A stretch of DNA of 64,000 bases from Cercis canadensis. Its lineage: Eukaryota; Streptophyta; Magnoliopsida; Fabales; Fabaceae. Position 1 is the stretch's first letter; each line of letters begins with the position of its first letter. The stretch covers positions 827,341-891,340 of the forward strand of contig QAOA01001366.1 in NCBI GenBank assembly GCA_003255065.1, in the 5' to 3' direction. The translations under genes were made by a program, and so were the position numbers. Under the pieces are notes generated by a model. That model was not told where the DNA came from. It worked only from the letters and a program-made list of their open reading frames with translations, and did not search any database. This document shows, piece by piece, positions 26,240 through 38,388 of the stretch.

Positions 26240-26661
26240 AATATGAAATGTAGTGTATATTACACGCGCCATGCAATAGGAAAGCCCTCAACTATTGTAG
26301 GTGTGATAATTGCAGCACGCGCCACCGGGAGTTGCACGCGCGAAGAGGATGGAAGAGAGAAAGTCGCTCACATGTGACTTTAGAGGGTCCATAAAATTAC
26401 AAAAACAAGAGAACAAAAGTCTTTATGCCCAATTCACACACCTCTCTCTCTTTCTGCAGAGTCTATAGTTTCTCTATTACTGCTATACTTATCAATCTGA
26501 TAATTGGAGAGAGAGAGAGAGAGGAAAGAGTGAGAAAGGTTAGGGAGGAACCCACTTTCAGTTTCGCTTTCTAGGAAACCAAATTAGAGAGAGAGAGAGA
26601 GAAGCTTTGGTTTAGAGAGTGAGAGATAGATGTGAAAAGCTCAGAGAAGGAAGTGAAGGAA

Positions 26662-26699
<38 letters not shown>

Positions 26700-27531
26700 A
26701 GATAGATGATGGTGATGATGATGATGAGAGAGAAAGGTCGGTAACAACTACAACAGCAGAAAATACAGTGAGAAAGGTCGTTATTGCATTTTCTCACTCA
26801 CTACTGCTCACTGCTTCACTCTGCTCTTTTCTGGACCCTCCAGAAAACTCAGTTCTCTCTCTCACAAACAAAACCAACCTCTTTTTCCTGTGGAAAAAAG
26901 CCAAAGTGACAGTAGTAGTAGCTACAACAGCAGCAGAAGAAGCAGAAGCAGATAAGAAGTAGCAGCAGAAGTGGTTAATTCGTTTCTCTCTCTTCCTCTA
27001 GAGAAAGAGAGAGAGAAGCAAAAAACCAAACAACGAAGTCCACCCAACAAACAAGATCTCTCCCTCTCTCAAATTCGATCACTTAAAAGCCCTTCCCTTT
27101 TTCTTCTCTCTCTTTCACTCAACAAATTCTCTCTGATAATTTTGCAGAGACCCCACTTGAATAACACCCACATTAGATACATCCATATAGCTAGATTGCC
27201 TTCCCAGCTCAGAAGATCTCTATCTACTTTCATTTATAGACAGACAATCATTCACGCACTGTATTAATATATATAAATATTTAAAAAAATATTTATGTTC
27301 TCTTTTTTTATAATACAACACAGATATATTTGATTGGTTTCTGCTTTGAGATATCAAACACCTTCAGTTGTGGCTACTACAAGGAGGTTACCTTCAGATT
27401 CTGGTGCTTTTGCAGACTGGGCAGCTACTTCCTCTTCCGCCGGCCGCGCTGCCCCGGACGAGCTCTCCCTCGGCTTCAATGCAGGCCCAACCGCCGCGGC
27501 CGGCGGAGGTGGCACCGGACCCACCTCCGGA
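26240..27531 (+). promoter_or_regulatory. LRP1-like promoter and long GA-rich leader
   Basis: Three ACGCGC words lie close together (26264, 26317 and 26336). Purine-rich tracts follow: (GA)n at 26507-26524 and 26586-26603, and GAAA repeats at 26661-26694. Pyrimidine-rich leader sequence with many short upstream ORFs runs to about 27330. GA repeats are the recognition sequence of plant BASIC PENTACYSTEINE factors, and CGCG words are the core for CAMTA factors; binding here is inferred. From 27334 the frame of the downstream protein is already open, directly after a TGA at 27331, but has no ATG until 27532. Confidence 0.5.
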
Positions 27532-28845
27532 ATGTGGTCTAGTGCCACGAGGTCAATCAATTATGGCCTCGCACCCACGGAAATGGGCATGGTGGGACTT
27601 CGAGACGTTTTTGTGGTGGCGCCTGCTGCTTCTTTCCATCACCAACACCAACACCAACATCAGCACCATCACCACGACCCTGTCATGTCCTCTGATCCTC
27701 ATTCCATCAACAGCTCAAACCCCGCCACTGCACTCGGCGTTGGAGTCGGTGTCGGCGTTATCCCTCTCCTCACGACAGCTCCTTGCCTCGGCCCTACCAA
27801 TATGGGAGTTGAGAATGAAAGCATGTTGGGTAATCGAAGCCGTGGTGGTGGAATTCAATTGTGGCAGGAGCAGCAATCTCATTATATGAAGAAGCCAGGT
27901 TTGCTTGACCATAATAGTAGCTCTGGGAATTTGCTTCTGGCTAGTGGAAGTGGCGGTGGTGGTGGGATAACTGCTTCAGCTGCAAGTGCTGGAGGAACCA
28001 CATGCCAAGACTGTGGAAACCAAGCAAAGAAAGATTGTACTCATAGAAGGTGCAGGACTTGCTGCAAGAGTAGAGGTTTTGATTGCCCTACTCACGTGAA
28101 GAGCACGTGGGTTCCGGCAGCTCGGCGGAGAGAACGACAGCTGATGGCGCAAGCGGCAACAGCAGCACCTGGGTCTAGTGGGTCCACTTCTGGTGCCAAG
28201 AAACCTAGACTCATTGCTTCACAAACCACAACTACTTCTCATACTTCAACTTCTAATACCACTCCTCCTAGGAGCTTTGACACTAGCTCTAGCCATCAAG
28301 GTATGTTTTCTTTCCTCCATTGCTCTCTCTCTCTCTCTCTCTCTCTCTGTCACCCCCTCTTAAACTCGGGCGTAGATTATCTATATGTATGTATCTTTTG
28401 TGTTAGTGGTTTCTTGGGTCTTAGTGTAAGTATTTGAAGCATGTTAATGTGGGAAATTGAGTAGGGTTTGGTTGAATTATATACAGATGCGGGTTTCAAA
28501 GAGTCATTGCCAGGTCAAGTGCGTGCACCGGCGGTGTTCAAGTGTGTTCGAGTGACGGCAGTTGATGAAGGGGAGGATGAGTATGCTTATCAAGCTGTTG
28601 TGAAGATTGGAGGACATGTTTTCAAAGGGTTTCTATATGATCAAGGGGTTGAAAATAGAGATGGTTATCCTAATCTATCGAAGCTGCATTTGGGTGGTGG
28701 TAATGGTGGAAGCGGAAGCGGTGGTGGCGGTTTGGGCAGAAATGGGGCTTCATCTTCATCCCCAATGCTTGATCCATCTGATGTTTATGCAGCTTCAGGT
28801 GGGGGGTTACTTGGAGGATCAACCTATGGTAATCCAATAAATTGA
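27532..28845 (+). CDS. LRP1: SHI/STYLISH-family transcription factor, LRP1-like
   Basis: Exons 27532-28300 and 28487-28845 are joined in phase 1 and give 375 residues. Residues 158-188 form the C3HC3H RING-like zinc finger of the family (C158, C161, C169, C174, C177/C178, C185, H188), followed by the basic [10 protein letters not shown] segment. Exon 2 encodes the IXGH domain with IGGH at 297-300, used for dimerisation in this family. The N-terminal [14 protein letters not shown] and [10 protein letters not shown] blocks are those of LATERAL ROOT PRIMORDIUM 1 rather than SHI/STY1. Family members are nuclear activators linked to auxin biosynthesis genes and organ development. His-rich and Gly-rich low-complexity tracts flank the finger. 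The 186-bp intron carries (CT)n. Translation may instead begin at the second ATG (27583), or upstream through an undetected exon, because 27334-27531 is open in frame. Confidence 0.93.
28323..28349 (+). repeat. (CT)n microsatellite in the LRP1-like intron
   Basis: About 13 CT units begin 22 bp after the donor GTATGT of the single coding intron. It is likely to be length-polymorphic. Confidence 0.9.
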
Positions 28846-31800
28846 ACTGTCTTTCCAAGTGCAAGATATTAATAGATGGGCTTGGAAAGAATTGGATCAC
28901 ATTGTAGGCTAATTCTTCATCTTTGCTAATTTTGAGGGAGGAAGGTTTTGGTAATTAAATTAATATTCTTCTAGGCTTGTATGTTATTACATATGTCAGT
29001 CAATCTCTATGCATTTTTCAACTCCTTGGTTTTGACTCTCTTCTTTGATTCTCGCTCCATTTGTCTTCATCATTGCATGAGATGATCCAGGTACGGCAAA
29101 GTAGTCACATTATCTAACCGTTAGAGGATAGTTCATGTACTAAATTAACTGAAAATGGAAAATAAAGGTAAGAAACCTTGTTCTACTAGAAGTACTAGTT
29201 GGAACTTTATAATTTTATTTACTATTTGCTTTATAGAAGATGGTGCTTTTTGTTTTGCATTTTTCCTTTTCTTTGGTCTTTGTTTTAAGAGTTCAATTTT
29301 GTTAAAGGTGAAATCTACAGTGTAAATTTTTTATCATCATTAGTTCTTATATATGTTTATATTTTATGCAAATTAACATAACTGTATGTTTAATTGTTGT
29401 GCTAGATGTTATATGTAGTATTGAGTATGCTTCCTTTTCTCTCTATTCACAAGATATACTATTTTCATGTTAGATTTACTTGGGAAACTAATATTATATT
29501 GCATCCCATTTGTTTCCTAGTTTGCTGAGTTTGGATTTTTATAGACTAGAAATAAATATGGATTTCACTCTTAGTGCTGCTTTAGACTTTAGCATGAGAA
29601 GTAGTTGTAATGTCACCATCATTTTATGGCTGTCCTTTTCATTCTAGTCTATTGTTCATAACATCTCACTCTCCCTCATTCATGAACACATGGTGTACTT
29701 TCATCTTCTGTTGTTCTTGTATTCGATTTAGATGTTAGCTTTTGCTTTAAGCCATCTAACAAGTCTTGGCTTGCGAGCTCTTTTTTGTAATTAAAATTGG
29801 TTTGTGTTTCTGTTGCTCTAAAGTAGTGGTGTTATGATGTTTATCTTTATGCTGTTTATGTTCAGGCCAGCAACTGCACCCTAGTTTTAGGAATGAAAAT
29901 TTTGATTGTTCATTTTCATTTGTATTATTGTTTGTTTATTTGTCTGTCCCCCTTTTCCTTAGTTGTTTATTGATGGATAAGAACTATAGATTGTTTAAAA
30001 TTCTGATCTTATTTTTGGAATTTGTTTTATCTAGATTCTTTATTGTTGTCTGTCATTTGTGCTTACCGGCCAGGATGATTGTTGTCGGGGACACCTATTC
30101 ATCTTTTTCGAAGTACTTTATTACTTGTGAAGTTGCAGATTAGCATCAATTATTTTCTGGCTAGAATCTTGCTTACCATTTTTGACCACTGATAAACAAA
30201 TGAAGGATTGTCTGTATTCAATGCATATTTAGATTATTTTTTACTGCACATGCTTTCCCCTTTTAGTTGTCTGAATATAATATCTGTTGGTTTATTTTGT
30301 GATGTAGATTTCAACTTAATTTTATAATTTGTTCTTATCTTATTGTATGTTCTGATATTTAGTATACTGTATTCTACTCAGCTAAATTTCATTTAGCTCA
30401 GGACTTTTTGATGGTATGCTCTAATGGTTTACTGCCAGATGAGTGTTGAGAATACAGTTACATGTAACTGTGTCCTCTGTTCAATTTGTCTTTATTCTCA
30501 TCTTAAAGTCTTGTATCAAGTTCTTATTCTTCACATGTTCGTAAGAAGTATTCTTTGGACAAAATAGTGTACGTTCCAACACCAGCCAATCCTGATAATA
30601 AGAGAACAGTGATTATTTTGCCTTGTACCTTGTTGAGTAGCAAGTGTCCCACATCTTCATGGACACCTTTTCCTTTGCTGATAAACTCCATATCATGATT
30701 AGGTGCTTGAAGGTTGAAGAATCTCTCTTCCCAGCGTAGGGCATACTTTTTTCATTTTTATAGCTACAGCTTTTTTTGTGTTAGCAATGTGTTTTATTTT
30801 CATGGGATTTGAGAATGCATGTAAAACTTTGATTTTCAATAATTTCTTTGCTATTTTCTCCTATGCAAATGACTAGAGTATCAGCTTGTGTGTCTAGTTT
30901 TCTTTGTATGAAAGAGGCCCACATTTGGACTTGGGTATACATTGTGTTTGTATAACCTATGATACAACATGACATGGATGGAGTAACAATGTTTGTATAA
31001 CAGCTACCTGCATTTGGTGAGCACATTCCACTTGACGGTTTTTCATACATAAAACTTGTGGATTTTGTACAACGAAAATTGGCTAATGCTTGCTTTTGTT
31101 GCACTCAGTGAGAAGTTGTACTTGTTCTCTCTTTCTTGCATGTATTTTCTCAATTACTTGCGGTTATCGTATTTCTTTACATCTCCATGAATTTCTTATA
31201 CTTTCACTCAAGCCTAAATTTCACTTGAGGAAGTAGCTCAATGTATCTTATTTGTATAATGTGGTTATGGCAGGATGCTACTTAAATTTCATGCTTGTTA
31301 AAACGTGTATCTTGTCAATTGTTTTGGATTCTCGTTTGTTTCCCGTTCTATTAAATTATTGCTTGGTTATGTTGATGTATGTGAAAAGCAATTTCTCTAG
31401 TCCTGGTTGCCCATTTTCTTTGTCTGTTTTGTTTATCTTTTTGGTGATTTACTTCTTGCGTAGATCTGTAGTTCCCTCCCCAAACAAAAAACAAAAAGAA
31501 AAAAAAAAAGAAAGGAAAGAAAATATGTTCATTCAATTGCTTTTTGGGCTGAAAAGAACCATTCAATTGTTGAATTCAACCATTTCTTGAGGTTTAACAG
31601 GAATCCATCATTTAGTTTTCATGCGGATCTTGTTGTTTATCTGTAATCTTTGTCATGTTTCTGATAGTTGCACGTTATTGTAATATATGGGTCTGTGAGA
31701 ATGACAATTTACATTATGATAGTGATGATGAGAATCCGACTGTCTTTTCGTTCCCTATCCTGTCTCTGCATTTGCTTTATTCATCTCCACTTGTTTCTTC

Positions 31801-33000
31801 CAATTAGCTCGCTTGTCTCTTTGCTAAATATTCAATACCAGTAACTTTTTCTATTTTGACCAGCTAGGGCTTTGTTTATGATTGTTGACTTGATTCTGAA
31901 GGCCTGTTTAGGTGAACCACTAACATAATGAGATTTTTTAATTAAAACATGATTTTACAAAAATTGTAATTCCCATTACATTAAAGATTATATAAATCTT
32001 GCTCTACTTAGTGATATTAGAGCTAAAGAATAATTTATTTGGTTCATTTCGGCCAAGGTGTTTATCGTGTGCCTAATCTTTGGTAGCTTGTAATGAGTGC
32101 ATTTTAAACTTGTGTACGTTTTAATCAATTGACTATATATCAACAATTAACATTATGATCAGGCTGAGAATTATCAAAATTAAAATTTTGTTAGCAAATA
32201 AATGAATAATGTCACTGGTTATTTTTACTTGTAATTAAGCTTAATTGTTGTGGGAGAGAGATCAATGATGGAAAGAGAATGTAAGAGAATTGAATGTATC
32301 AAATATTAAACGCCTATCATTTGGTTTTATTATTATTCAAGAAAAATCAATATTCTTAAAATTAAAGTTATTTTGTAAAATTTCAGCAACAGTTTTTTCT
32401 CTCTGATAAATGTACTTAGGCCTTGGCTTTCTGCATTTTTCATTATTTGGCCATTAAAGCTGGACAGTGAATAAAACCAGTACCAATACAAACAGTAATG
32501 CATAGTACATGACTGCAGTTATAATATTAAATAAAACTCCATGAAGTAGCTGCTTCTTCAATTTGACACTGCCAAATTTGTAAACCCTGACAAATCGGTA
32601 TGGAAGAAGATGAAATAAGAATCTAATAGTCTCGGGGTTTTGTTTGTATTTTCTGCAGATATTTCCCTGTGGAAAATTGTGTCCTTCCGAAATTTCTCAG
32701 ATTCCCCTCACTTTGACTTTAGGTTAGTGAAAGTATTAGTTGTTGGATGTAATTAATTACTGTGAGATTAGAGCTAAACATACTATGGCTGGTTTTGAAT
32801 TTGTCACCTTTTGGTTAGACTTTCACTTCCTAGAGAATACTTGTAATTTAAGTAGCATTTTCCTTTGGTTTTTGCCCTACTCTCTTAAAGGCTGTGAGAC
32901 TGCAATAGTGCTGTCTGAGAGAGTTTTCTTTCATATCAACAAAATTTCTTGCATTTCCTAAGCAAAAGTTTGCAGTCTGCGCAAATGATTGTATGCATTT
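28846..33000 (+). other. Probable 3' UTR of LRP1-like gene with a 3.5-kb intron
   Basis: No coding exon is found here, yet the stretch differs from ordinary spacer: it is strongly T-rich on the plus strand over 3.5 kb, as plant introns are. A strong donor, AATAAAGGTAAGAA, is at 29167/29168, and a strong acceptor, TATTTTCTGCAGAT, ends at 32658. I infer an intron of 29168-32658 in the 3' UTR, with a terminal exon from 32659. It could instead be a separate non-coding transcript. cDNA would settle it. Confidence 0.4.
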
Positions 33001-33275
33001 GTTTGTGATTGATGAGCTTTGCTTTGGAATCCATTTTACAAAATGCTTTCACATCAAATTGAAAGTAGACCATTTCCAATGCAAGAGTTCCTTTAAATGG
33101 TGAGGTTGTATCTCATATTGGTATTAGGAATTTAGGATACCACCTACATATATGGTAAACAAGGACGTAAAACTGCAAGATATAATGGAGACCTAAAACC
33201 CTAGCTTGTCCCATCTATCAAATGTCATTACCAAGGCTATTACGGCATCTCCACTTCTTACAAAAAAAAAAAAAT

Positions 33276-33350
33276 GGTGTAAAGGTTCGTGCAATGTTAA
33301 ATAGAATACAAANGGTGTAAAGGTTCGTGCAATATTAAATAGAATACAAA
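33276..33350. repeat. 37-bp duplication around a single N
   Basis: 33276-33312 and 33314-33350 repeat the same segment (GGTGTAAAGGTTCGTGCAAT followed by TTAAATAGAATACAAA), separated by N at 33313, with one mismatch. This is probably an assembly join. Confidence 0.75.
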
Positions 33351-33453
33351 GTTTTATATGAAAATAGTTTATAAATAATAATATCCATACCATTTTAAAA
33401 AGTGAACTGGTGAAAAGTTATTCAAAAGAATGAAACTAGTTTAGATTTGCAGT

Positions 33454-34058
33454 AATTTTGAGGTTTTTTGGATTTGAATATTGTAATTTGATAACTTATT
33501 TATTTTATTATTTTAGTTTAAAATTATTTATCTTAATGTTACAGATTTTTATTTAAAAATAAATAAATGTTAATAGGTGGGACCTACTAAACATGTTACA
33601 TGTCAAGTAATGTGTTCGATAGACCTTATGTATGACAAATTTTTTTTTTTTTAAAAGATGTGATTGAGGACTGACACATATAATGTGACATGTCCTCAAG
33701 GGACACGCCTTATGTTATGCGGTGTGTCTCTCTAGGAGATGCCACATGGCATGTGACAGGACTCATTTTCTCCAATGGAACATATCTCATGAGATTCGAC
33801 ATGTTCCCTTATCACATCATTGCAAAGCTGTTGCGCTTGCAGCTAGGGTACAAGGTGGGACATGCCACATGTCATTGGGCATATCCTCAAGGGATACACC
33901 ACATGACATGTGGCGTATCCGATAGGTCTCATCTATTGACATTTATTTAAAAAATAAAAAAAATAATTATAATATTAAGGTAAATAGTTTTGAGACTACA
34001 ATAATTGAATAAATAAGTTATTAAAATATAATATTTTGGTAAAAAAAACCGAATTTTG
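33454..34058. mobile_element. Foldback element with palindromic interior
   Basis: Terminal inverted repeats of about 110 bp: the left arm contains GATAACTTATTTATTTTATT and the inverse of the right arm contains AATAACTTATTTATTCAATT. The 300-bp interior is GC-richer and carries several near-palindromes. The clearest is at about 33893-33921: GGATACACCACATG, one base, then CATGTGGCGTATCC. Others centre on CCACATGGCATGTG and GACATGTCC. The two short overlapping ORFs inside follow from these repeats and look spurious. A related element lies at 56207-56596. I could not find a clear target duplication. Confidence 0.65.
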
Positions 34059-35554
34059 ACATATAGTAATGTCATTTATAAAATTTAATGTAAGATGAAA
34101 ACGATGTAGTTCTCAGTGATTCACTGGGGGAGGTAATATATGAGGAAGTTAAAGAAAGTTTTGCAAGGAATATAGGACGAAAAAGAGCACTATATTGTGT
34201 GTTTGGAGAAACATTTTTAATTATTTCCACACATTGTGTAAATGGTAAAATATGCCTGAAGTGGACGTCAAGAAAATGCCAGAATGATTCCATTATCATT
34301 CAAACTATATTAGCATTTGCTTGCTGCTTATTTTCTAAGTTAGTGGATATAGTTTTAATAATTGATTTTTCTTTTATGGTTTTATTGGAGTTGAGTAATC
34401 TGTATTGAGCATTTGGCAATCTTTTTACTAAGGATAGCAATTGTAAGGTGAAAAAATACAATATCATTTCAATCAAAGAAAAAAGAAAATTGAATATCAT
34501 TTAAATAAACAAAATTGAGCATATTTCACCCGAAAAGAATGGGCCATAGTCATCTATTTCATATAAAATTATCAGTTTTTTTTATCATTAAATAAATAGA
34601 GTTAAATTTTTAGTAGGCAATATGAGTTATAAAGATTCGAATCTAAGACCTTAATTTTTCTATTTTTTTTTTTGAATTAATTGTGCTATGTATATTTGTA
34701 CATCTAAAACTATTAGTTAAAGATAAAAAGATTTATGAGAATGTATTAGGAAATGAATAAAAATACCAAACCCAATAAGATGTGCTCTCAATAAAATAAA
34801 ATCCATAAAAAGTTCTCTTTAATTGGTAGGTAAGGCCTTAAAAATGGAAAAAGTAGGATGTGAAAAAGTCCAACTTATTTCTATTTTAGGGATTAATTAA
34901 GGACATTCTACATGCACCATGTTTTGTTTCTTAACATCATTTTAAGTATTTAACTGGTCTCCTGGCTTCATGAACTCTTTTATGGAATAACAAAACGGCA
35001 CAAAATATGGAACTTTTGATGGAGGGCCCTCTCAGCATCTGTGCTTTATAAAATGGACTCATAGTCTTAATTGGTGAGAATCAAAATTAGCTTTTGGTTA
35101 GCATGTGCACCAATACTCAAATGCTACTCATACTTTTAAATAAAATTTAATGCATGGTTTAATTGGAGATTAGAATCATCCTAAAAGTTTCAATTTGTCA
35201 TGTTAGTTTATTGATTAACTTTTAGTGTGCAATTGCTCCCAAGTTTAAAGTATGCTTCACTAAATATTATGATAGTGGTGTACTACAAAATCCCAAATTC
35301 GTTTGCCAATACACCTATGCGTTATGGCTTTGGCATGCTTGGGAGTTTGTAATGTAATGGACCACTTTTTAAAACGGGTATAAAAATTTCTATTCTACAT
35401 TATAATTTTAGTCCTTATAATTTATGTTAAATTTTAATTTGTATTTTTAAGTTTTAAATATATCAGTTTAATCTTTTCCATAATTATTTTTTGCATGGTG
35501 TTTGGTGTATGTGAAATTTATTTATTCTTTGATTGTGATATTATTGGTGACTTA

Positions 35555-35995
35555 GGGTTTGTTTGGGAATTAAAATTGGGGGGAGAGGAGAGGAAATGAT
35601 AGGAGTAAATGTGTCCATCCCCTTGTTTGAGAATTCAAGATTAAAAAAGGAAAAGAAACCAATGGGTAATTTCAAAATCTTGCATTCCTTTTTTGCCTAA
35701 TTTTTGTATTCCCCTAATTTGGGGAGTTTGGAGATAAAAAATAGTAGTTTACTATTATACCTCTATTTATTTCTTCAAATTCTTTTTCAAACACTATTTA
35801 GATAACATTATTAAATCTTATATTAAATATATTTACTTTATAAATAAATGATAAATTTATAAAATTATAAATTTTTATTTATTTCCTTTCCTTTCATTTC
35901 TTTTTGCTCATTATAATCATCCAAACAAAAGAGAGGAAAACCCTTCCATTTCCCTTTCTTTCCTCTCCCCTCACTTCAAACTCCCAAACAAAGCC
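35555..35995. mobile_element. Tourist-like (PIF/Harbinger) MITE
   Basis: The 441-bp element has 14-bp terminal inverted repeats, GGGTTTGTTTGGGA at the left and the inverse of GGCTTTGTTTGGGA at the right, one mismatch apart. It is bordered by TTA on both sides (35552-35554 and 35996-35998), the 3-bp target duplication of PIF/Harbinger elements. The subterminal regions are also inverted, G-rich at the left and C-rich at the right. It is non-coding. Confidence 0.8.
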
Positions 35996-36008
35996 TTAGG
36001 GTCAACTG

Positions 36009-36183
36009 GTAAGGATCAAATTATTTTGCTTGTAAAGCCTATGTTCGAATTTCACTGCGAGTAGTCTCCCTTTGGTAGACAATCTGTAAGTATCACTAAG
36101 CCATCGCTGAGGCCAATAATATGCTCTGATCTTAAAATGGAGTAGCCTCTCCTCACTCTAAACTTTTGCCAACTAAAAAAAAA
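36009..36183 (+). mobile_element. SINE retrotransposon copy
   Basis: A B-box-like TGTTCGAATTTC lies near 36042-36053, preceded by an A-box-like CTGGTAAGGATC. The segment ends in an A-run at 36174-36183. GGGTCAACTG occurs at 35999-36008 and again directly after the A-run at 36184-36193, as a target duplication would. GGGTCAACTGG could instead be the SINE's own 5' end, in which case the downstream copy would be the start of a second, truncated unit. It abuts the Tourist-like element within a few bases. Confidence 0.6.
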
Positions 36184-37842
36184 GGGTCAACTGATTTCTG
36201 TAACAATATTTTTTTTTCATGATGAATGTAAATTGTATAATAATTTATATATATCTGAAAATTTTTCAAATTTTCAAGGTAAGCTAGATGAAAGAAAACC
36301 AAATGTAGCATAAATTTTTATAATGTCTAATTTTAAACTTAAATATACTTTTTGTCATTTTTCAAAAAAATCAAATTTGATATTTGTAATTTTAGTTGTA
36401 AGTTGTAACAATGTTGCCCCTATAATTTTAAAGTTTGAGAGTTTTAGTCCAACTGATAACAAGTTCTTCCCTATGTTGTAATGTGATAATATTTTAATGG
36501 TGCAATATGAATAATTAATTATATGAAACAGTAAGAGTTTATCATATCATTACTTCATCCCCAATTCTTATTATTCACACATTAAACACAGTTCATCAAA
36601 GTAGAGAGCAATTTTGATGAATAGGATTGTACTACCTCTTAATATAAAAATGTGAGTGCAGCATTGCCTGAATCAAATGAAAACTTTTAGAAACTCTGAG
36701 GACCAATGTCTTTAACTTTCACATGGGCACCATGAATGTGTGAGGCCCGTGTATTATTGGGCCTGAGTTAGGCCCAAAACTCTCCAGATGCAGACCCAAG
36801 CATGAGATTAGATTGTAGCCCAAGACTCTGGGCCTTTGGGGATTCAACAAAAAGATAAAGCAATGCACCCTCTTCATTACCAAAATTGAACCCTCTTAAT
36901 GCCCACCACGTCTTACACCCTGGGTTTTGCAAGAACTGAATAAAATCACAAGGCATTAAGGCAACTGTATCCAACGTTTTTCTTTTAAAATACAAACTTC
37001 TACAATTTTTATTTTTTAAATTTCTACGAGGTGATTTTGTGTGAGACTAATCTCTGTTCAAGTTTCAACATGCCATGACTATTAATGCTTTTAGCGAAAT
37101 TCAAACTCTTAACATTATCTCAAAATTCACAGACTTGTACATTTAATATACTAGAATTTTGTGTAAAACAAGTTTACACCAATCACCAGTATATTTTATA
37201 GGCAGGGACCAAATAAAATCTCCAGCTAAAAGATTTGCTTTAACTATTTAATGGCCAAAATTTTTTTTAATCACTTTCAACAAGAATCAACCTGCCCCAA
37301 CTTCTAATGCACTCAAAAACAAATTGGGTTGACGTTGTGGGTGTTTTGATTAAATTGGCTCAATTTAATTAAATATTTAAATCATCAATTTTTGAATATT
37401 TTCTCAAATAATATTTTTTTTTGTGTGCCAAATATCAAGTCTCTCTAAAATATGTTATTTTTTTAACACTGAAGTAAAGACAATCCCACTAGGTCAGCAA
37501 TCAGCATCTCGACGAAAACAAATTCCATGCTATAATTTTTATTGGGTCGAAAGATTTAAACCTTTAGGTATTATTTTTAATTTGCCATAGGCATGACCAC
37601 CGACATAGTCGTTAAACATAAATGGTGTGAATGAGATTAAGACAAATTATTATTAAACGCACTGTAATGTGGTTGACCATGTGATCGGATATGGTTTTCT
37701 GTCAATTATTGGTATGGAAATTGAAAAATGGGTAACAGGATATTCGTGTTCGGTGCCAACTGGAATCTGGCTGTCCAGCTCAACTTTTTTTTTTTTTTTT
37801 AAAAAAAAGTTTAGGGTGAACACAATTTTGAAGTTATAATAT

Positions 37843-38010
37843 AAGAGGTTTTTGTTATATATTTTTAATATTTATATAATATATCGTATCACATAAAAAT
37901 AGTTAATATGTAAATAATATATTTATAAGTTAATTATTTTTAAATTTATTTTAAAAAATAAAATAATTTATATTTTTAATAAAAAATTATAAAAATTCTT
38001 ATAAATATTT
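37843..38010 (+). mobile_element. MITE, family B, copy 2
   Basis: The segment shares TATTTTTAATATTTATATAA, then GTTAATTATTTTTAAATTTA, and an AATAAAAAATTATAAAAATT tail with the family B copies at 1025, 54340 and 55334. It has no ORF and the right boundary is uncertain. Confidence 0.45.
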
Positions 38011-38143
38011 TAAAAAATATTATTAGTAATAAAATTTGAAGGTAAAATCTTATAAATCTTTGGATGCTTAGCAGTTAAATTAAAGTGGCCCTTCCTAATT
38101 CATAAACCATCCCATGGACATTTGGAGTTGTGATCTAAGTAAA

Positions 38144-38325
38144 GTATAAGTGTTTGTTTTACACTCTATTCCCTTAATCAGAAACTCTCTCTCTTACCTC
38201 ACCTCACCTCACCTCACCTCCACTTGATAAGGCCAGGCCACTAACTAGAACTAGTGTATACACATGAAAAATTGATGGTCTCTTCTCTTACTGATCCTGC
38301 TACTGCTACTGCTACTGCTACTGCT
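38144..38325 (+). promoter_or_regulatory. Core promoter and leader of the CC-like gene
   Basis: A weak TATA-like word, GTATAAGTG, lies at about 38145-38153. Downstream, in the probable 5' UTR, are a perfect tandem of five ACCTC units at 38196-38220 and a (CTGCTA)n tandem at about 38297-38325. Pyrimidine-rich leader repeats are common in plant genes. The transcription start is inferred only from the spacing to the TATA-like word. Confidence 0.35.
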
Positions 38326-38388
38326 TCTACTTTGATCTCTTGATAAAAAGCTCAACACTAGATACAAGATTAATCAGATTCAGACATA

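Larger units (their letters stand above)
33001..38100. other. Intergenic spacer with several mobile elements
   Basis: No gene was identified. The stretch holds a small assembly duplication at 33276-33350, a foldback element at 33454-34058, a Tourist-like MITE at 35555-35995, a SINE at 36009-36183 and a family B MITE at about 37843-38010. The block at 36730-36960 is GC-richer, with several GGGCC/GGCCC words, and is open in the minus frame for 75 codons. I do not recognise the peptide and do not call it a gene. Confidence 0.6.

Noticed and set aside
33690..33950. Two overlapping ORFs of 86 and 67 codons
   Set aside because: Both arise from palindromic modules in a foldback element, overlap in different frames and begin inside repeats.
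36768..36995. 75-codon minus frame in a GC-richer block
   Set aside because: No recognisable domain, no splice context and no start context; too little to call a gene.
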